Assembly (NCBI GenBank): GCA_016463385.1
Contig: JAEMRL010000087.1
Location: 1-8,417 of the forward strand
Reading direction: 5' to 3'
Source: Thermoleophilia bacterium
GTDB lineage: Bacteria > Actinomycetota > Thermoleophilia > Miltoncostaeales > Miltoncostaeaceae
DNA length: 8,417 nt
How positions within the stretch are numbered: position 1 is the stretch's first letter; every line of letters begins with the position of its first letter. The notes under the pieces are model-generated. The model ran no database searches and was not told where the DNA came from. It saw only the letters and a program-made list of their open reading frames with translations. Shown one piece after another: positions 5,626 to 8,417 of the stretch. Made by a program: the position numbers and the translations under genes.

Positions 5626-6774
5626 TCAGCGGTCGTCGTAGACGCGGATCTGCCCGCCGTAGCAGGCGACCCACACGCGGTCGGTGACCGGCTCGTGCGT
5701 GATCCCGATCGGGTGCTGGCAGGCGGGCAGCGTCTGGAGCACGCGCATGTCCGAGGCGCGCACCTTGCTCACGCTGCCGCTCTCGTAGTTGACGACGTAG
5801 AGGGAGCGGCCGTCGGGCGCCATCGCGAGGCTCCGCGGGGCGGATCCTGTCCGGACGGTCACCACGCGCCCGGTGCGCAGGTCGAGGCGGGCGACCCTGC
5901 CCGCGGCGTTCAGCGTGGCGAAGAGCATCCGGCCCCGCGGGCCCACCGCCAGTGCGCGAGGCCCCGCCCCCACCGCGATCCGCCGGGTGGACCAGTCGCG
6001 AAGGTCGATGCGGACGATGTCGCGCCCGCCCATCTGGGCGACGTACGCCACCTGCTTGGTGGGCGAGACGGCGATCCCGCGGGGATAGGGCCCGATCGGG
6101 ATGCGACGGACCTGCCGTCCGAGCCGGGTGGAGATGACGCTGACGTCGTATCCGCACCAGTTGCTGACCAGCACGTGGCGCCCGTCGGGCGTCACCGCGA
6201 CGACCTTCGGCACCGGACCCACCCGGTACGCGCGGTCGACGCGGAGCGTCCTCAGGGAGATCCGGTAGACGAAGCTGCGGTCGTAGCCGGAGGCCGGTGA
6301 GCAGACGTCGCTGCCCTCCGGCCCGAACCCCGCTCCGTACATCGAGTAGTTGGACACGAAGGCGTGGAGGCCATCGGGTGAGAACGCCGCCTCCACGGGA
6401 GCGCCGCGCGAGACGCCCGGATGCCCGGGGTGGCCGAGGCGCGCGAGGTCCACCGCATCCGGGATGGTGCGGCGGAGGCGCAGCCGGCGCGCGTCGTACA
6501 CGGTCACCGAGTGCCGGTACATCATGTTCTGGGCGAAGACCAGGCCCGTGCCCGAGGCGGCGACCGACTTCGGGGAGATGTCGCCCCCGAGGAGCCCCGC
6601 GAGCCGCAGCCGCCCGCCGTCGGACGGCGGGTCACCGCTCCCGGTGGGGGTCCGGTCCGGGGCGGCGCCGGCCACCGGGACGAGCGCGAGCGCCGCGATG
6701 ACGAGCGCGGTGACCCGGATCCCCGGGGCGGGGCGGATCACCGGCCCGCTACGCCGGCGCGGCCGGTAGGGCAT
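5626..6774 (-). CDS. exported YVTN/YncE-like seven-bladed beta-propeller protein
   Basis: The 382-residue protein starts with a basic n-region (residues 1-20) and a hydrophobic core (VTALVIAALALVPVAGAAP, 21-39) ending in an A-x-A-like cleavage site, so it is probably secreted. I count seven propeller blades, each with a Pro-Asp-Gly or similar turn and a short YD/ID ending: from PKSVAASGTGLVFAQNMMYR (68-87), then VEAAFSPDG (127), VVAVTPDGRHVLVSNWCGYD (191-210), RGIAVSPTKQVAYVAQ (232), RALAVGPRGRMLFATLN (273), RSLAMAPDGRSLYVVNYESG (314-333), and IGITHEPVTDRVWVACYGG (356-374). Cysteines 158, 207, 352 and 371 may form disulfides. YncE-like propellers bind ligands or partners; no enzymatic residues are evident. 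The gene overlaps the antiporter gene by 26 nt, implying coupled translation. GGAG lies 3 nt before the ATG. Confidence 0.88.
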   Translation of the reverse strand: MPYRPRRRSGPVIRPAPGIRVTALVIAALALVPVAGAAPDRTPTGSGDPPSDGGRLRLAGLLGGDISPKSVAASGTGLVFAQNMMYRHSVTVYDARRLRLRRTIPDAVDLARLGHPGHPGVSRGAPVEAAFSPDGLHAFVSNYSMYGAGFGPEGSDVCSPASGYDRSFVYRISLRTLRVDRAYRVGPVPKVVAVTPDGRHVLVSNWCGYDVSVISTRLGRQVRRIPIGPYPRGIAVSPTKQVAYVAQMGGRDIVRIDLRDWSTRRIAVGAGPRALAVGPRGRMLFATLNAAGRVARLDLRTGRVVTVRTGSAPRSLAMAPDGRSLYVVNYESGSVSKVRASDMRVLQTLPACQHPIGITHEPVTDRVWVACYGGQIRVYDDR

Positions 6775-7930
6775 GGGCTCCGGGCCGGGCGAGGATCTTC
6801 GCGACCACGGGGCAGACGAGCACCGTCAGCAGGCCCGCACCGACGAGCGCGGCGCCGTTCTCGTCTCGCATCTCGCCGGTCGCGAGGCCGATCTCGGTGA
6901 TCGCGACGATCAGGGGCAGGGCCGTCGCGGACAGCAGCCCGAGCCGCAGCGCGTCGCGGCCGGGCAGCCGCGACCGGAACACGAGGAGCACCGGAAGGCC
7001 CCGGAGGGCGACCATCAGCACGAAGAAGACGAACATCCGGGCCGGGTCGTCGAGGATCGAGGGCAGATCGACGCGCATCCCCGAGACGACGAAGAAGGCG
7101 GGCACGAAGAAGCCGAAGGCGAGCCCCTCCAGCTTGTGCTCGAGCGGCTTGTCGCCCTCGGGGAGCGTCATGCGCAGGACGATCCCGGCCGCGAACGCGC
7201 CGAGCACCACGTCGAGCCCGAGCTCACCGGCCAGCAGCAGCAGCGCGACGAGCAGGACCACGGCGACGCGCACCGCCGTCTGCGAGGAGGTCTCCGAGCC
7301 CATCCGCACCAGCGCGGCGATCGACCGGCCCTTCAGATGGCGCGACGCGCGCGACACCAGGAAGGCGACGGCGCCGAAACCGATCAGGAGCGCCAGCGAG
7401 TGCCAGGCCCCGCGGGCTCCCAGGAAGAGCGAGATGGCGATGATGGGCAGGAACTCGCCGATCGCCCCGTTCGCGAGTATCGCGCGGCCGAAGGGCCCCG
7501 TCGTCTCGCCCGAGTCGCGCAGCATGGGGAGCAGCGTGCCGAGGGCCGTCGTGGTCAGGGCGATCGCGACGGGCAGGAAGGCCCGCACGAACCCCGCCGC
7601 CGCGAGCGCGCCCACCACCGCCAGGGCGCCGACCATCGCGATGGTCCACGCCGCGACCGCGCCACGGCCGTCCGGGCCGCGGAGGACCGCGAGGTCGAGC
7701 TCGAACCCGGCGAGGAAGAACAGGAACCCGAGACCGACGTTCGCGATGAGCGCGATCGCCGAGCCGCTCTCGGCGACGTCCAGCACGTGCGGCCCGATCA
7801 CCATTCCGAGCACCAGCAGGAGGACCACCTCCGGGATCCTCGGGCCGGGGAGCAGCCCGACGATCAGCGGGGCGAGGGCCGAGACGAGCACGATGGCGAA
7901 GAGGGAGTCGAGGCCCTCGGGGATCTCCAT
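6749..7930 (-). CDS. CPA2-type cation/proton antiporter without regulatory domain
   Basis: This 393-residue, very hydrophobic protein fits the membrane domain of the CPA2 family (Na+/H+ exchanger fold, 12-13 helices). Recognisable pieces are PEVVLLLVLGMVIGP (33-47), the glycine-rich LGFLFFLAGFELDL (67-80), the unwound-helix segment TTTALGTLLPMLRD (126-139), the ion-site helix ILANGAIGEFLPI (151-163) and FFVPAFFVVSGMRVDL (274-289). At the position of the DD (NapA) or QD (Kef) pair this protein has G158-E159, so only one carboxylate is present. The family as known swaps Na+ or K+ for H+ across the cytoplasmic membrane. The RCK/TrkA-N domain found in full-length Kef proteins is absent. ATG 7930 lies 6 nt after the stop of the DUF2254 gene, and the 3' end overlaps the propeller gene. 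The ion transported is not determined. Confidence 0.9.
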   Translation of the reverse strand: MEIPEGLDSLFAIVLVSALAPLIVGLLPGPRIPEVVLLLVLGMVIGPHVLDVAESGSAIALIANVGLGFLFFLAGFELDLAVLRGPDGRGAVAAWTIAMVGALAVVGALAAAGFVRAFLPVAIALTTTALGTLLPMLRDSGETTGPFGRAILANGAIGEFLPIIAISLFLGARGAWHSLALLIGFGAVAFLVSRASRHLKGRSIAALVRMGSETSSQTAVRVAVVLLVALLLLAGELGLDVVLGAFAAGIVLRMTLPEGDKPLEHKLEGLAFGFFVPAFFVVSGMRVDLPSILDDPARMFVFFVLMVALRGLPVLLVFRSRLPGRDALRLGLLSATALPLIVAITEIGLATGEMRDENGAALVGAGLLTVLVCPVVAKILARPGAHALPAAPA

Positions 7931-7936
7931 CCCGGG

Positions 7937-8417
7937 TCAGCCGAAGCCGAGGCGGTCGGGGTGGGCCGCGATGTCGCGGAACGCCGCGGGCATCGCCGCG
8001 TCCATGGCGGCGAGCGTCCGTCGCCGGATCGCATCGACGGCCTCCCGGCGCGCCCCGTCGGTGAGGCCCTCCAGCACGTCGTAGGCCGCCAGCAGGCGGC
8101 GCGTCACCTGGGGTGAGTCCGCGCCGAACAGCGATATCTCGGTGTAGGCCAGCTCCGCCAGGCGGGCGAATCCCGGCTCCGGCGCGCTCACGCGGACCAC
8201 TCCGTCGCCGTCGGTGTAGAAGCCGGTGGGGTCCGGCCGCCGGGCCAGTACCGCCACCAGGCTGGTGAGCCGGTCGACCGCCTGCACCGCGGTGGTCGGG
8301 TCGTTGATCGCGGGGGAGAGCGCCCGGGCGGCGATGTCGACGATCTGGCGCAGTCCGAACCCCGGATCCTGGATCAGCGTGCGCTCGCCGCCGAGCAGGA
8401 AGCAGTCGATCGTCAGA
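7937..8417 (-). CDS. DUF2254 membrane protein, C-terminal part (cut by window edge)
   Basis: The frame is open from the right edge of the window to TGA at 7937-7939, giving 159 residues of a longer protein. The match to the C-terminal soluble half of DUF2254 is clear: GGERTLIQDPGFGLRQIVDIA, then ALSPAINDPTTAVQAVDRL, GFARLAELAYTEISLFGADS, and PQVTRRLLAAYDVL. Family members normally begin with several membrane helices, which would lie beyond 8417. The function of DUF2254 is not established. It is the first visible gene of the minus-strand operon and stops 6 nt before the antiporter ATG, so a shared role at the membrane is likely. A shorter GTG start at 8287 is rejected because conserved residues continue upstream of it. 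Confidence 0.9.
   Translation of the reverse strand, partial: LTIDCFLLGGERTLIQDPGFGLRQIVDIAARALSPAINDPTTAVQAVDRLTSLVAVLARRPDPTGFYTDGDGVVRVSAPEPGFARLAELAYTEISLFGADSPQVTRRLLAAYDVLEGLTDGARREAVDAIRRRTLAAMDAAMPAAFRDIAAHPDRLGFG

Noticed and set aside
6749..7930. Naming the antiporter KefB or KefC
   Set aside because: There is no RCK/TrkA-N domain, and the ion-site pair is Gly-Glu rather than Gln-Asp.
6773..8116. Long plus-strand open frame opposite the antiporter and DUF2254 genes
   Set aside because: Its product is a low-complexity D/E/R/G/H/Q-rich string with no domain, as expected from the antisense frame of a GC-rich membrane-protein gene.

Overview
The window is very GC-rich (about 70% or more by eye), with G/C at most third codon positions and tightly packed genes. 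Its gene families point to the Actinomycetota: a small CxxC/HWHxxC zinc-ribbon protein beside a single-helix microprotein, a ten-helix FtsX-type permease, and a C-terminal domain I associate with actinobacterial and Thermoleophilia exported proteins. Thermoleophilia (Solirubrobacterales-like) is my best guess, held at moderate confidence because no rRNA or marker gene is present.

Left part (1-1126). The last codons of a possible plus-strand gene (to 28) face a two-gene minus-strand unit: a 36-residue single-helix microprotein (273-383) and a 69-residue zinc-ribbon protein (47-256). Only 20 bp separate the microprotein from a divergent plus-strand gene (404-1126). That gene appears to be a chimera: its N-terminal third is the winged-helix domain of YceH/DUF480 proteins, and the rest is the C-terminal half of an unrelated, normally exported family.

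Middle (1166-5612). A minus-strand ABC exporter pair, a MacB/LolD-type ATPase (3687-4430) followed 7 nt later by a double-FtsX permease (1166-3679), ends convergently with the chimera. A 318-bp region (4431-4748) rich in repeats and inverted repeats separates it from a divergent plus-strand gene (4749-5612). That protein joins the N-terminal domain seen in TolB/FlgO-type adenylate-cyclase-like proteins to a TolB/FlgO-like domain, but has no visible membrane helix or TPR repeats.

Right part (5626-8417). A minus-strand operon, read right to left, encodes a DUF2254 membrane protein (cut by the window edge), a short CPA2-type cation/proton antiporter, and an exported seven-bladed YVTN/YncE-like beta-propeller. 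The gaps are 6 nt and a 26-nt overlap, so the three are probably cotranscribed and at least partly translationally coupled. A cell-envelope or ion-homeostasis role is inferred from the families.

I see no rRNA, tRNA, CRISPR array, insertion sequence or phage gene. The most unusual items are the DUF480 chimera, the compact divergent promoter with a probable leaderless microprotein gene, and the repeat-dense region between the ABC operon and the TolB/FlgO-like gene.
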